Positions 47,099 to 59,532 of a stretch of 64,000 bases of DNA are shown one piece after another (position 1 is the stretch's first letter; the number at the start of each line of letters is the position of its first letter). The notes beneath the pieces are model-generated. The model worked only from the letters and a program-made list of their open reading frames with translations, ran no database searches and was not told the origin of the DNA. Both the position numbers and the translations under genes were made by a program. Source of the stretch: Desmodus rotundus (Eukaryota; Chordata; Mammalia; Chiroptera; Phyllostomidae). The DNA is taken from NCBI RefSeq assembly GCF_022682495.2, contig NC_071391.1, positions 10,639,680-10,703,679 on the forward strand, written 5' to 3'.

Positions 47099-48162
47099 AG
47101 TGTTAACATCATCTATCTTATCAGTTAAATTGCTGATTCTCTCTATTTCTCAGTCATTAGGAAAACAAGAAAACAATGCTAGAACTCCATGAGGAAATGA
47201 CTCTTTGTAAATACTTGCATTATAATGTAAATCAGTACAGGTGAATGATAATATCTCTTACATTTATATAGCATTTTACTAAGTTTGTGGCATACTTTTT
47301 CATTAAATCATGCTATTTCCGTACCAGCCTATGTAGTATTTATGGTAATTTTTGTAACTCCTTTCTTAGAGATTAAGAAGTGATGTTCCCATAGCTGAGG
47401 CAATTATTCTTAAATTAATTAGTTGAGTAAGCCACATCTTCTGATAAGATTGTTGCTGTTTTCAGTATTGTGGAGCCTGTGTTATATGCTGTAATTGAGA
47501 AACATAGTTAGTTGAGAGGTTCAAAGAGTGAATATGTTGTTTTGTTTTCCTCCATTGTTAGAATTGTGGACGGGCAGAGACATGGTGGTGTCTGGATAGA
47601 ACATTCCCCTAAACCTTACTCACCCCTCATGTCTTTCCAGTCTGCACAGACAGGGAGAAAGATAGTCTGTGATTCAGGAACCCCTGGAGCAGGAGGGTGG
47701 TGGTGCTCGGGAAGAGGCTGGAGGGTCGCCATGGCCGAGAGTTAGACTGGAATAGGCCTGGGCTGACCATGCTCCCTCTGACAGCGGCAGCTGTTCAGCA
47801 GAGCTTCTGCAGAATGTTTGGGACCTGACTCCCGGCTTGCTGGTCTCAGGGGTGACAGAGAGGTAAGAAAGGGTTGATGTATTTCTGTGCGAGTCACTTT
47901 CCTCTAACCAACTAGAATCCACAGCATGCATTCACCAACAGAACAGATATGTCAGTTGCAGGATAAAAGTCCTCATGTGTCCACAGCCCAGTAAATTCAG
48001 AGAGATATCATGTTGAACTATGTCTCCATTTCCCTAAAATTGAAATATTGCTTATTGTTTTCTTTTTGTTTAAAGCTTTTTATTTATGCACATTTCAAAG
48101 GTAGAGTATAAGATTGAGAAAGGATTGCAAGTTAAAATTCTGGTGAGTTCTACACATTGGAA

Positions 48163-48768
48163 TGTTTTTTTCATTGTTTTTCAAGTACTGTTGTCTCCAT
48201 TTTGCCCCCATGACTCTCCCCTACTCCGCCCACCTCCCACCTTCCAATTTCTTTCCTCCCCCCTGTCGTCTTTGCCCATGGGTCCTTTATACATGTTCCT
48301 TGACTTGACCCTTACCCTTCTTTTCCCCGTCATTCCCCTTCTCCCTCCCCCATCCTTTGTGGTCACTGTCAGGTTGTTCTTTATTTCCATGTGTCTGATT
48401 CTATTTGGCTGGTTTATTTTGTTGATTAGGTTCTGCTTATAGGTGAGATCATATGGTCTTTCACCATTTTGCCTCTCTCACTTAGGATAATATTCCCCAG
48501 TTCCATCCATGATGTTGCAAAAGGTGAGTTCCTTCTTTCTTTCTGGTGCATAGTATTCCATTATGTAAATGTACCTCGTTTTTTTGATCCACTCATTTGC
48601 TGATGGGCACTTATGTTGTTTCCAGCACTTGGCTCATGTGAATTGTGCTGCTGTGAAGACTGAGGTGTATAAGTGCTTTTCAATTGGTGTTGTAGGATTC
48701 TTAGGATATAATCCCAGCAATGGAAATGCTGGGTTAAAAGGCAGTTCCATTTTTAGTTTTCCAAGGAA
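48163..48768 (-). mobile_element. L1 3' fragment
   Basis: Reversed tail TTCATTGTTTTTCAAGTACTG, C-rich 3'UTR, then ORF2 C-terminus (CAGTTCCATCCATGATGTTG, GATGGGCACTTATGTTGTTT), truncated near 48768. Confidence 0.9.
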
Positions 48769-49104
48769 AGTTCTTATTGTTTTCTTTGATTCCTATTTTC
48801 CTTGAGTAGCTCTGAAATCTGCCTGTCTTTGCTTTAACAGAATTGGTCTTTCGGAGGTCAATTGAGTTCTATGTCCCAGTGTTCTAATTTACCCAATCAA
48901 TATATTATGTATATCATAGGTGACCCCTTCTGTTCTGTGAGAATATAGTGACAGTGGAGTGGAAGGCAGGAGAATAGAAAAGGACAATCTGTTTACTGAT
49001 CTAGTGATCAACGTGCAGTTCTCCAAACCCTTGGCATAAACCCATTTGAATATCTGTTCCTGTAGACAGCTGTTTAATGAAAAGGAGATATTTCTTTTAA
49101 AAAT

Positions 49105-49275
49105 ATACAAAGTATAGGAATAGAGAAGCCAAAGAACTTATATGTATGACCCATGGGCATGAACTAAAGGTGGGTGTGGGGGGAATGTGGGTGGGAGAAG
49201 GTTTGCAGGGTGGAGGGGAATAAAGGGGTAAATTGGGACAACTCTAATAACATAATCAATAAAATATATAAATAA
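49105..49275 (+). mobile_element. HAL1-like 3' end, 5'-truncated copy
   Basis: AGAAGCCAAAGAACTTATAT, GTATGACCCATGGGCATGAAC and GGGACAACTCTAATAACATA follow the 3'UTR of the complete HAL1-like element (26185-26336) in order, ending in an AT-rich tail. This is the second HAL1 copy in the window. Confidence 0.85.
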
Positions 49276-50149
49276 ATAAAATGAGTAAATAACATGTCCA
49301 TAGAGAAAAATTAAAATAAAAACATAAAGAGTATACAGGTAAGAGATTAAAAATAAAAAAATTCTCCCACCTCCTCAATCCATGCTTGCATTTCATTGTA
49401 TTTCCTGTCATTTATGCGTATGTCTTTAAAATTAGATTGATAAAAGTATTTAAAATTTCGTATAACATTTCATACCCTCTATAGATTTCCTAGCATACAT
49501 TCAGTCCAATGATGATAAAAACTAGAGAAATCATACACAGACATCAGACGAACAGCAAGTCCAGGTGCACTGACTTCCATGCTCCACCCAGTCTGTCTGC
49601 AGGAGGGCTCAGCCCTGCCTCCCCACTGAGCTGGGTTATATCACCTTTAACATGTCTGCTCACTGGGCGTAGAACACAGTCTCTCAGGAATACGGGACAG
49701 ATACAATTAGTTATATATTTTGTCATGTGGTATTTTTCTACAGGCAGAGTGATTGAGAAAGAACTACAGACTTAAAAGAAATGTTAGGTGTGTTGAAAAA
49801 CCACCTAAGTATTTTTCCACCAGGCAAACACAAGAGAGTGCTGTACGTGTGGAACAGAAGAGCTCCACTATCGTTGTCTTATTTCCTTGGCGTGTGTGTG
49901 GAGGAGGCAGAGTCCTCCTTGGTCATCTCCTTCAGATTCCTCCCCACCCTCCTTTTCCCCTCAGGTGCTCCCTATTTCCAGGGATGCCAGCTACTGCAGG
50001 CCGCACCCCCTTTAAGCAGGATCCAAAGGTGATCTTCAGAAACTGGGAGCCCCTGTAGTGTAACTCCCACTCCCCATGACATCCAGAGGATGGAGAGCAA
50101 CATATGGTCAAAAAGTCGATAATTTAAATTCATTCCCAAAGGTTTTATG

Positions 50150-51640
50150 TTCTAATAGAATGGCTTTCTTTAACTACATGTGGAGCGGGGAAGATTCACA
50201 ACGCAAGTTAAGACTCCAGAGCAAACAAGGGAGAAAAGATTTTCTATGTCTACAGGGCTGTCCTGAGATCCCAGGCGACCCCACACCCAGTGCTGCAGAG
50301 AAGAGAAAAGTCTACTCATAATCTCTTCCTTCCAGATAATGGATGTTTGGCCCTGAGGCCTGGGTCTCTATCAAACAGTGCAGAGCTTGACAAAGCCACC
50401 AAGGAAAACCAGTTCAGTAAGGCTTCCTGGGTCAGGAATAAGGAAAGTAGTGACTGGAGGCTGCTAAAAATACCTCTGATATATATCAGTGAGGTAGCAC
50501 TTTCTGATGACAGAAGACAATCATTTAATGAAATAGTTTATATGGAAGTCATATTCTTCGCTAATTTTACAATAATATTTTGAAAATGTGTGTATAAAGA
50601 AACTGTTAGTGATTTAAAATCTCTAATAGGTTTCACAGCATACTTTCAGTCCAATAAAGATAAAAATGAGAGAAATCTAAAACAGAAATCAGACAATTGC
50701 CTACAATCTTATAGTAAATAGTGTTTGATTTTTGAAAACTTTTTAAAGATACATATATGTTAATTTTAAAATGTACGTTTTTGAAAGTTCAAATGTGCCT
50801 TCATCCAAACCCTGAACAACAATCAGAAAACTAGCCTTTCAGAGACTGTTTATGGACCGTAACACAATTGATTCCAAAATGGGAAATCATTGTGTATGTT
50901 TTTATAAAGTGTACAGAATTAGAGTCTTCTGCTTTCCCCCCTCATGTCTGCATGCTTTCGTTAAGCACTGTGTATGTGAGATTCCCCCGCTGTTCCAGGT
51001 GAGGATAGTTATTCATTCTCTTTGCTTGTAGGATTGCAATGAATAATCACACGGAATATTTTTGTGAAATCCCAAATCATGCTACATTGATCATTTTTGT
51101 ACAGCCTTTGCATGTACATACTTTCTCATTTCTGATGGGTACAAAAGTACTAGGGGGATTTGGGGTCGGCTGCAACAGAAAGCTGCCATTGAGTTTAACA
51201 AAGTTGAACTCAGGTTTGAATTCCGTCAGTGGGTGAGAGCTGTAGATGTTCCACATTCAGGCAGGTACTTGGTGTTAATATTGAGAATCTTTCTCATGGT
51301 AGCTGATCTTAGGTGCAGCACATACATACAGGAAATATGTAAGTGCTAAGTATACAACTTGTTTTAAAAAATATCCTCGTAATCACTATCCAGACCAAGA
51401 AACAGAACATTATTAGAATCACTAAAGCCTTCTACATTCTCCCTTCTTTTTAGTTCTCTTTAGTTCACACATTAGACTCAGATCTGTTTAGAGTAGCTAG
51501 AAACTTATGCAGTCTGATTTTAAACACATTTCCGTTGTGTTACAGGGGAACAGTGTGCCAGCTGGATGCTGTTATCGTTCTGCTTTCAGGGTCCACACCC
51601 ATCTGTGCTTGGGCTTTGTCTAGGTCAGTTGCACTCCTGC
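50150..51640. repeat. Near-identical segment, copy 1 (matches 62523-64000)
   Basis: Aligns end to end with 62523-64000. Across 50820-51340 only a few differences were noticed by eye. It is much more alike than the U2/U4 receptors. No gene was recognised. Diverged relatives occur near 31200 and 40150. Confidence 0.9.
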
Positions 51641-53190
51641 CACGTTGCTGTTCAGGATACGACCCAGGTCAGAGGTAGAACTTCCAAGGCCATGGGTTAA
51701 AATGGACATATCATTACTACAAGAAGCATCTCCTGTTGTTTTTCTACTGTATTGTGTCTCAGAATCCCAGCAACAATACCATCCTACAGAACAGAGCAGT
51801 GTCCTTTTCCTCCTTGGGTTTCCCTAGCAATCTGGAATGTTCTCACTCAAAAGCATTTTGTAACTGCACCTACATATTGAATGACTTCTGGTTTTGTGTA
51901 ACTGTGGCAAAAATTTAAGATTGCCCTTGCTTCTTGTGTGGTCCTTCAAATTCATGTCCTTGTGCCTGTTTACTAAACAAGCCACTTCCTGTAATTTGAC
52001 CATCTACAAGGTTGAGCAGAGGCATGTGAAGTTATCAATTATCTTGATAATTGCTGCTTGGTGTATTTGTTCTCCAAATAATTTCTCTGCCTGTCTTTAA
52101 CATTCCCTTATTTTATCACCCACAACCACTTTATGTTCTTGCATAGGAGCTACAAAAAATGAATTGAAGGCACACACTGGTCTGTCGGTGAATTTTTTCT
52201 GCCTTATATGTAAAAGCATTCTGTAATGATGTATATTTTTGATATCTTTCTTTCAGGTGCTATGCTAGTGTTTGGGTAAAGAAACAGAATGCACAGTCCT
52301 GAGTCTCAGAGTGCTTGAAACCCCACATTGATGGTAGTGAATAGGGAACAGAGTCATGGATTCATCAAAGTCCTAAGCCACATGATGGTGTATGGACCAA
52401 CGTAGAGAGTGGTGCAGGGAAGGACAGCCCCTGGAGGATGCCAATGAATTGTGAATTGCAGCCCAGGGATTGAGTCATGAGGCCAGTCCCCTTTGCTTTT
52501 TATACCTTAGCCACGCTGGTCTGCATTAAGCTTTTACATCCCAGAGAAAAGACATGGTTTTGTCCAATCAAGGCCTCTCTAATAGCTGATCCATCTGCCT
52601 AGAATGCTTCTCTAACTACTTGAAGCCCTCACTTAATTCCCACTTATCTTTTTGATCGCAGGTAATTGTGTTCATGTCAGGAAACATATTTTATCTTCCT
52701 TCCCTCTATTTGCTCAATATGCTTTGGATGTTAGTGCCCAGTCCTTTTTCATATGGCATCATTATAGTTTATTATAAATAATTTGAATGATCATTTATCA
52801 TAATTTGTCACTTCCTCTAGATGATAAGCTTTCTCATTAGAAAAGCTGCAGGAGTTGCTGTGGAATAAAAAGCACAAAGAACTGAACAGAGACTTTGGAA
52901 ACTCTCAGTAAGTTTTAGAAAATTAAATTAATGCACAAATGAAAGATCAATGTAATAAAAGTTTGGTAAGTAGAAGTCGACAGCATTTCCACAAATAAAG
53001 AGTAGCACATATAAATTCAAGGCATAAAAGAAAGCATGGACTATTTAGTAAATGACACATTTTGGAGTGGCTGAAACATGGTATAAATAGTTATTGGTTC
53101 ATACCAAATGAATCAAAAACAGTTTGTTTTTTGGAACATATATGTAACGTTTGGATATATATTGTAATGTATAACTTTTCAATGGAGCCA
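51640..53190. other. Spacer with an L2-like relic
   Basis: Mostly unassigned. 52590-52850 (CTGCCTAGAATGCTTCTC, later ATTTGTCACTTCCTCTAGAT) has the order of an L2 3' end, at low confidence. No gene was seen. Confidence 0.45.
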
Positions 53191-53942
53191 TTTTTTGTTT
53201 CTAAGTTTTTCCAGGTCCTCTTTCACATCCTTGGCTTACAAGGTATAAGTCCCAGGGTTTAGCATAGGAATCACAAGGATGTAAAACAATGAGTTCACTT
53301 TGTCCTATGAAGTAGGAACAAACTTGGTCTGAAATACATGAAGCTCGAGTCCCCTGGGAAATGGCCACAACAGTTAAGTAGGAGGTGCTGGTGGAGGAAG
53401 CTTGACCCTCCCCTCAGCACAGTTGGTCTTCATCAGTGCCAGGATATATAACAATTAGCACAAAAAATCCTGACACAGTAATCAGTTAATGAAGCGCAGA
53501 ATTGTGAATATGTCCAGCTGATTGAGCTGAGAATCATCAATATAGCAGAAGGCGAGGTGGGCCATCACAGAAGAAGTGGCTAGTCTCATTTGACCCAAAG
53601 GAACATAAGCAGCATATTAACATTGTATTTCCTGAAGCATCCGTAATTCCCACCGTGTGCTCCCCAGCCATGAGCAGGGCGCATACTCTGCTGGACATGG
53701 GGAATGTAAAGAGGAAGGGGTTGCCACTGGCCTTGTGCCCATCCAGGGCCATCACCACCAACCTCAGACACTCAGACTTTGTGAAGGTGCAGAAGATCAA
53801 GCATTGCAGAGAGCAGCCACTGAAGGGGACTGACTTCTTGGCAAGGAAACCTATCAGCGTTCTGGGTCCAGTTGCTGTGCTGTAGCAGAAGTCACTGAAA
53901 GAGTGGTCGCTGAGGAAAAAATACATTGACGTGTGCACCTAG
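53190..53942 (-). pseudogene. Olfactory receptor pseudogene, OR5W/OR5D-like, missing the N-terminus
   Basis: Read on the minus strand it begins within TM2 as [20 protein letters not shown] and continues [40 protein letters not shown] (the MAYDRY position) and [11 protein letters not shown], then breaks. Further traces of TM6 and the VIPMLNP motif of TM7 lie at 53200-53420 in other frames. The first 55 or so residues are absent, with a stop just before the HTSMY stretch. The STATGPRTL and SECL features resemble OR5W2. Multiple frameshifts show it is an old pseudogene. The intact array receptors differ from it and share its strand. Confidence 0.87.
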
Positions 53943-54019
53943 AACCAGGCCAAAAGAAAAAGAACATTACTAGCATCTCAGAAATTGTACCCATACCCAT
54001 CACAAATTGATGTCCAGTA

Positions 54020-54970
54020 TGCTTAATCAGTTTGTGCGTCTTTGAGGTTTATAGTAGTGAAACCATGTAATTTTTTACACATCTTTGTCAGGCTTGTTCA
54101 TTCAACATTATGTCTGTAAAATTTCTCCATGCTGTTGCATGTGGAAGCAGTTCATTCATCGTCATTGCTGTGTAGTTTTTGAATGTACGAACTTATCATG
54201 AAGTCATTTTCCAAATCTAGACCACGGGTCAGCACACTATGGCACGTGAAGTGTTATTGAAGCTGCGATGCACCATTTCTTTTTTTTTTTTCCCATGGCT
54301 TGAGGTACATTTATTTATTTATTCCAATTATTATTGTTATTCAATTACAGTTGTATGCCTTTTCTCCCCATCCTTCCACCCCACCCCAGCTGACCCCACC
54401 TCCCTCTCCCACCTCCACCCTCCCCCTTGATTTTGTGCATGTGTCCTTTAGAGTAGTTCCTGTAATCCCCTCTCCTCAGTGTCTCCTCCCCAATCCCACC
54501 TGGTTATTGTTAAATTGTTCTTAACTTCAATGTCTCTGGTTATATTTTGTTTGCTATTTTGTTCTGTTGATTATGTTCCAGTTAAAGGTGAGATCATGTG
54601 GTATTTGTCCCTTACTGCTTGGCTTATTTCACTTAGCATAATGCTCTCCCGTTGCATCCATGCTGTTGCACCATTTCTTTACACATAGTTGATGGTTTCT
54701 TTTATGAAACAAAGGCCAATCTCAGTGCTTGTGGAAAAATTTTATAGCCCACAAATCTTAAAAATGTGCAATACTTATCACTGTAAGGAAAAGTGTGTCA
54801 GCTCCTGATTTAACGTGTTGAGGAAAAAATGAGCTGTTTTCAATTTTATACTATTGCAAATAATTCAATGGTGAATATTCTGTACATGTGTTTGGGTGAA
54901 CATATTCATTGGTTTCCCTGGAGTATAATTCTAAGATTGTTGTTTGGGTCATAGGCTAAATATCTGAGTA
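54020..54970 (-). mobile_element. Ancient L1 ORF2 fragment, interrupted by a younger L1
   Basis: CATGCTGTTGCATGTGGAAGC and TTCATTCATCGTCATTGCTG (54130-54170), then after the younger insertion ATTCAATGGTGAATATTCTG and TTGTTTGGGTCATAGG (54860-54955), follow reversed old-L1 ORF2 order. Confidence 0.6.
54283..54667 (-). mobile_element. L1 3' end with 13-bp TSD
   Basis: Reversed tail (T-run, ATTGTTATTCAATTACAGTT), C-rich 3'UTR and end of ORF2 (ATTTCACTTAGCATAATGC). The repeat GCACCATTTCTTT lies at 54270-54282 and 54668-54680. Confidence 0.88.
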
Positions 54971-55064
54971 ACATCCATGAAGTGCTTCAAATGGCTTAGG
55001 CAGTCTTCTCAGCATTCATTTAGTTAATCACGTAACAATCAGTGACACAGGTAGTATATTCTCC

Positions 55065-55165
55065 CCATTTCACAGATAGTTAACTGAGGCATAGAAAAAT
55101 CAAGTAACTTATTCAAAGTGCCTTTCAATAGCTGGGTACAGAGCTGGCAGATGAATCAAGAAAAT
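55065..55165 (-). mobile_element. MIR SINE fragment
   Basis: CCCCATTTCACAGATAGTTA, ACTGAGGCATAGAAAAATCA, AGTAACTTATTCAAAGTGCC and GCTGGGTACAGAGCTGGCAG keep the reversed MIR order. Confidence 0.75.
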
Positions 55166-55469
55166 TTGGCTCCTTCCCTCATCCAGGAATCTACGCTTTT
55201 GAAAGGATAACCTATACATGATCACACACATATATTTCTGAGGTATTTACTATATCCTTTAACTTTAAACAGTGATTTTAAGCTTTATATGTTTTCTTAT
55301 ACATTGGGGAAATAAACTGCATTGGACTATGAGAAAAAGGAGGGTTTGATGAAATTCTTGTGAGAGAAGTTGTGTGTGTGCTGGTAAGGCTGTTGTGCTT
55401 TCCCAGTTAGAGCTTCGAATTAGGGAATTAGACACATCTTGGAAAGTTGTATCTCACAAGGAATCTGCC

Positions 55470-55840
55470 TTCAGTCCTGTGGCTTTCCTAGTGGTGCCGT
55501 TTACGTATTTGTTGGTCAAACTGTAAATCAGCAAGTTCAGCCTGAGGATGACCATGGTTTAGAACTGAGATAAATTTATCACTATTGGGAGAAGACTCCC
55601 CTGATGGGTGGCCACCGACACCAGGCGAGAGGCCCATAGAGAGAAGGTGTTTGTCCTCCCAGTGGTAAAGCGGATCTTTAATTCTGAGAAAATGGTGAAA
55701 AAGTAGGAGATGATGATGTGATAAAACAGATCATTTCCACTGAGCTGCCCTCGGTGGAGGGAAGCCACTCATTTATTGGTGTGTTTGTGCAGGCTAGCTT
55801 CACCAGGGGAGGGCATCACAGAAAAAATGATTCATAACCT
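55470..55840 (-). pseudogene. Olfactory receptor pseudogene, C-terminal third only
   Basis: On the minus strand it begins at NHFFCDAL (about 55838), the ECL2 motif of ORs. It runs through HIIISYFFTIFSELKIRFTTGRTNTFSLWASRLVSVATHQGS in pieces (TM5 to TM6, with SLWASRL where others have STCASHL) and reaches a degraded TM7 and C-terminus near 55480. Frames change more than once. The N-terminal two thirds are missing; only AT-rich sequence lies upstream. Subfamily not assigned. Confidence 0.78.
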
Positions 55841-55844
55841 TTTT

Positions 55845-56880
55845 TGTCACAGTATTTCAGAATAAATGCAGAGGATTTGTGAACCAAGGAACGCTTGTTT
55901 TCTCCCATGTGTGACAAGACACCAGCTTTCTTAACTTAACTGTATTTCAAAATAATCAGTATGCCAAAGTGGCATTTTGGGGGGTAGTATAACTGCTCTT
56001 CTTTCATGGTACAACATTGAATTCTCCAGGTACACACATTTTGTAATTTACATATATATGTGTGTGTATGTATTTGAAATCTATCATTCTATCTATATAA
56101 TCTATATGGGTATAGATATGTTTTTCTACTTTGTCACAATCCTTAAAATAGAACTGATATGAATAATGACTCAGTAAATGTGTGTTTTAAGTATTTTTCT
56201 CTGGTTAGGCTGGTGGATAGTCAACTCAGTGTAGAAATAAACAGCCATGAAAAGCTCCTTCTGCTAACATAGTTCATTTGCATGAAGGTATTTTTAGTAG
56301 TTTATTTTTTATGGTATTTTTCATTACCATTTATCACCCTTATACTCTTGTCCACTTCTACCCACTCCATGGGTATGATATTTTATAAAATATATGTTTA
56401 TGGATGCTTTAAAAAATACAATGTATTTTACTATACTGTTGCTCATAGTATAGTTCCGGTGGAAACTTATTTTATGGAGCAGAGATAGATGAAATCGACA
56501 AATCTGAGGAATGTTCCGAGGTGAATGCCCTTTACGTAGAGTGTAAGTGTCATGTGGGTCTTTACAGATCCATCACTTAAGTGCCCAAAACCATTCATGT
56601 ACTTTCTGGAGGGTGATGGAATGTGCATTGCCAAGCCTCATACCCTGAGATTGTTGTTTTAGTGACATCTAACAGGAGGTAAAATGTTATCTAACACTTC
56701 ATTTTAGTATCTATTTGTCTGTTTTGTCATTTGGTGTCACTGACACCATGCAGGTGCTTTGGATAATAGACATGGAATGCTCAGTGCTTGAGCTAAGAAC
56801 ACGCACAATGTCATCTTGGAGATGGTGATATAGTAACAGATGATATTAGTACAATGCTTAAAGGAGATATTTGCCTGTGA
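55845..56880. other. Spacer between the OR relic and U4
   Basis: AT-rich, with (AT/GT)-rich stretches at 56050-56125. 56290-56370 (TTTCATTACCATTTATCACC) may be an L1 3'UTR scrap. No gene was seen. Confidence 0.45.
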
Positions 56881-56982
56881 TTTAAGAATGGGGCATTTAA
56901 CCAGAGCAGAGAATTCTGTGGTTTCATTTTTAGGATGTTTGAAGTAGGTACATTAAGCACACTTTATACATTAAAGAAAGTG

Positions 56983-57011
<29 letters not shown>
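56983..57011. repeat. (TG)n microsatellite
   Basis: About 14 perfect GT units within U4. The corresponding U2 position (33098-33138) instead carries a GACA/GATA run. Confidence 0.93.
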
Positions 57012-57013
<2 letters not shown>

Positions 57014-58549
57014 TATAAAGAGAAGAGGACCTAAGTGAGAAGCCTTGTGCAGTCCACTACTCTGTCCTCCAGGGAGAAGAATAAAGTGCCCCCAGGTTTT
57101 TTTTACAGCATGGCAGCCTTAAAATTAAATGAACATTCTGAGATTCTGAAACTATATAATGTTTTTTATTGTGTATTAATAGTTATTCAATAATATTGGA
57201 AATGTCAGGTACAATTACCTTAAATTATTAAAATAGATTTTGGCATTATTAACATCCAAGCCCTAAGCAATGACCACTAGCAATATTAAAATTGTAGTTA
57301 GACTAAGGTTTCAGTTTATTTCACAGATTGACAGATAACCAATTTAAGGCATTACTACTGGAATAATGCAGTAATTAGTATTTTACTAATGTAAATACTA
57401 TTTGGTTGTTTGTTTTTTTCTCCATTGAACATAAGTTTTTGTTAATAACTCTTGAACTTCAACTACATCAGTTGGGAATTTCATGTTTTTTGTAAAGTTA
57501 ATCAGTATAATGCTATGAACATTTTGTGAAGGGATGTAAAGTACATCCATTAAGCACACTTTCTACATTAAAGGGATAGTGGCTATTACTGCAGTTAAAG
57601 GTCCTATACCCCCAAGCACTGTTCATGCACTTTGTGTTCAGTTGTTAAGAGCAGGTGTCTGTTCCCCAGAGCGAGGGCAAGAGGGGAAATCCACAGTCTG
57701 AGGTGAAGGCTGTGATGTGCCAAATAAATGTAGAGCTGCTGACGCTGCTGACCCCTGGGGTAGCACGATCAGAAACAGAGGATCTGAGAAGTTGTCTACA
57801 TCACATGAACTGTGTCCCTGATGGTTACCCAGCCTTGGGCAAAGAAGAAATACAGGTGGGTTTTGTGTAAAATGAACATGCAAGAATAAAACAAAACAAA
57901 GTTATTCTCTTTTTCATACACAAAATCTGCCTTTTCCTTCTATCTTGCAGGGGGACACAACATTCATTGCACAAATGATTTTAAATGGCATCCTGAAAAT
58001 GAGCATTGTAAATAACAAAGTAGAAATACGGGGGAGCCAGATAGACAAGACCCTTGCAGTTATGTAACTTTGAACTAAGGCAGGACAGTTTTAATTTACT
58101 CTTACTCATTCATTTACTACTTATTACTTCTAAGTGTTGTGATGGGACATTTATAGGGTGATACAAGCACATAGGAAGAAGACAACAAAAGCTAACTTAA
58201 ACCACTAAAACTCCCTTCTGGCTCAGCAAGTTTATTAAAATCATTTGCTTAAAAAATGGAACTTTAAACATGGAGGAACATGGTACTATGCCCATATCTC
58301 TCTGAGATATATACCCATGAATAGAGCAGAGTAATACATACAGACCCTCTTTACAAAACTAAGAGTAAGCCTATTACGTGTATTTACTTTGAAGAGATGA
58401 AGATTCATGATGACTATTCTCTGCATTTAATTTAGGCACACAGGTGAATAAAGAAATATTCAGAATTTGTGAGACTGCAAAATCTGTGTCAAATGCCTAA
58501 ATTTTAATTCTCAACAACTCTAAATAAATATTTTTTGGTGAACATGTTT

Positions 58550-59485
58550 TCACACAGAACATAATTTAGTGACAACAACTTTTTTCAGGGCACCTTTCAC
58601 ATCCTTATTCCTCAAACTGTAGATGAGTGGGTTTAACATGGGGATGACAACTGTGTAGAAAACGGAAGCCACTTTGTCCGTGTCCATGGAGTAACTCAAG
58701 TTGGGTCTGAAATACATGAAGAAGAGTGTCCCATAAAATATAGCCACAGTGGTTAAGTGGGAGGCACAGGTAGAGAAGGCTTTGCGTCTGCCTGTGGCGG
58801 ACTTCATGCGAAGGATGGTAGTTACGATGTAGCTGTAGGAGAGGAGGACAGTGATGATGCTGGACCCCACTACGCAACTACAGGAAACGGTCATTGCTAT
58901 TTCATGGGTGGTTGTGTCTGAGGTGGAGATGGCTAGTAAGGGTGGTAAGTCACAGAAAAAGTGATTGATGATGTTGGAATTGCAGAATGACAATTGAAGT
59001 GTGAAATAGGTAAAGATTGCCATATCCATAAAACCTGTGGTGTAGGCAGTGGCCACAAGCTGGATGCACACTCTCCTGGACATGGCTGTTGTATAGAGAA
59101 GGGGATGACAAATGGCTACGTAACGGTCATACGCCATGATGGACAGCATGACACATTCCACACCCCCAAAGGCACCAAAAAACATTTGAACCATGCAAAA
59201 GTAATATGCAATCTTCTTTTGCTCAGATAAGAGATCAGCCAGCATCTTGGGAGAGACAGAGGAGGAGTAGCAGACATCACAGAAAGACAGATTGCTCAGG
59301 AAATAATACATGGGCGTGTGGAGCCGGGCCTCCATGCTGATCAGCAGGATCATCCCTAGGTTGGCGATCACAGTGATGCCATAAACCACCAGGAAGAGCC
59401 CAAAGAGCCCCTGCTGCACATCCCACCTGCCAGAGAGTCCTAAGAGTATGAAGTCTGTGAACACGGTGCAGTTGTCAACAGCCAT
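58550..59485 (-). CDS. Olfactory receptor, class II, array gene U4, intact, 311 aa
   Basis: Close paralogue of the U2 receptor. It has [20 protein letters not shown] at the N-terminus with the NCT site, [49 protein letters not shown] and the tail [11 protein letters not shown]. It is one residue shorter than the others because of an in-frame 3-nt deletion in TM3 (MFFGAF against MFFFGAF). AVMAY/SVMAY is here SIMAY. TM5 ([17 protein letters not shown]) groups with U2. W replaces R in GRWDVQQ, and GLFLVVYG differs from VLFLLVYG in TM1. A splice acceptor precedes the ATG. No stop or frameshift, so it is probably functional, though the TM3 deletion could alter helix register (inference). Confidence 0.95.
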   Translation of the reverse strand: MAVDNCTVFTDFILLGLSGRWDVQQGLFGLFLVVYGITVIANLGMILLISMEARLHTPMYYFLSNLSFCDVCYSSSVSPKMLADLLSEQKKIAYYFCMVQMFFGAFGGVECVMLSIMAYDRYVAICHPLLYTTAMSRRVCIQLVATAYTTGFMDMAIFTYFTLQLSFCNSNIINHFFCDLPPLLAISTSDTTTHEIAMTVSCSCVVGSSIITVLLSYSYIVTTILRMKSATGRRKAFSTCASHLTTVAIFYGTLFFMYFRPNLSYSMDTDKVASVFYTVVIPMLNPLIYSLRNKDVKGALKKVVVTKLCSV

Positions 59486-59503
59486 CAGTCAGGTTGGCAA
59501 TCC

Positions 59504-59532
59504 CTGGTTGTGGAGGAAGGAAATGCAAGTGG
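59504..59532 (-). promoter_or_regulatory. Probable 3' splice site before the U4 receptor
   Basis: On the minus strand TTTCCTTCCTCCACAACCAG precedes an 18-nt 5'UTR and the ATG, identical in layout to U2. Confidence 0.7.

Larger units (their letters stand above)
43680..51640. repeat. Tandem OR unit U3
   Basis: Starts with GACCAACAAATCTAATTTCA (like 32755) and carries the 3' block (44480-44800), the receptor pseudogene 46082-47050, the 5' block (47590-47950) and far flank to about 51640. Three L1/HAL1 insertions lie in it (45438-46053, 48163-48768, 49105-49275). The last 1.5 kb is nearly identical to 62523-64000. Confidence 0.78.

Noticed and set aside
51039..51236. Short ORF repeated at 63384-63680
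   Set aside because: Shared because the DNA is recently duplicated; frames differ in length, with no domain and no sign of coding constraint.
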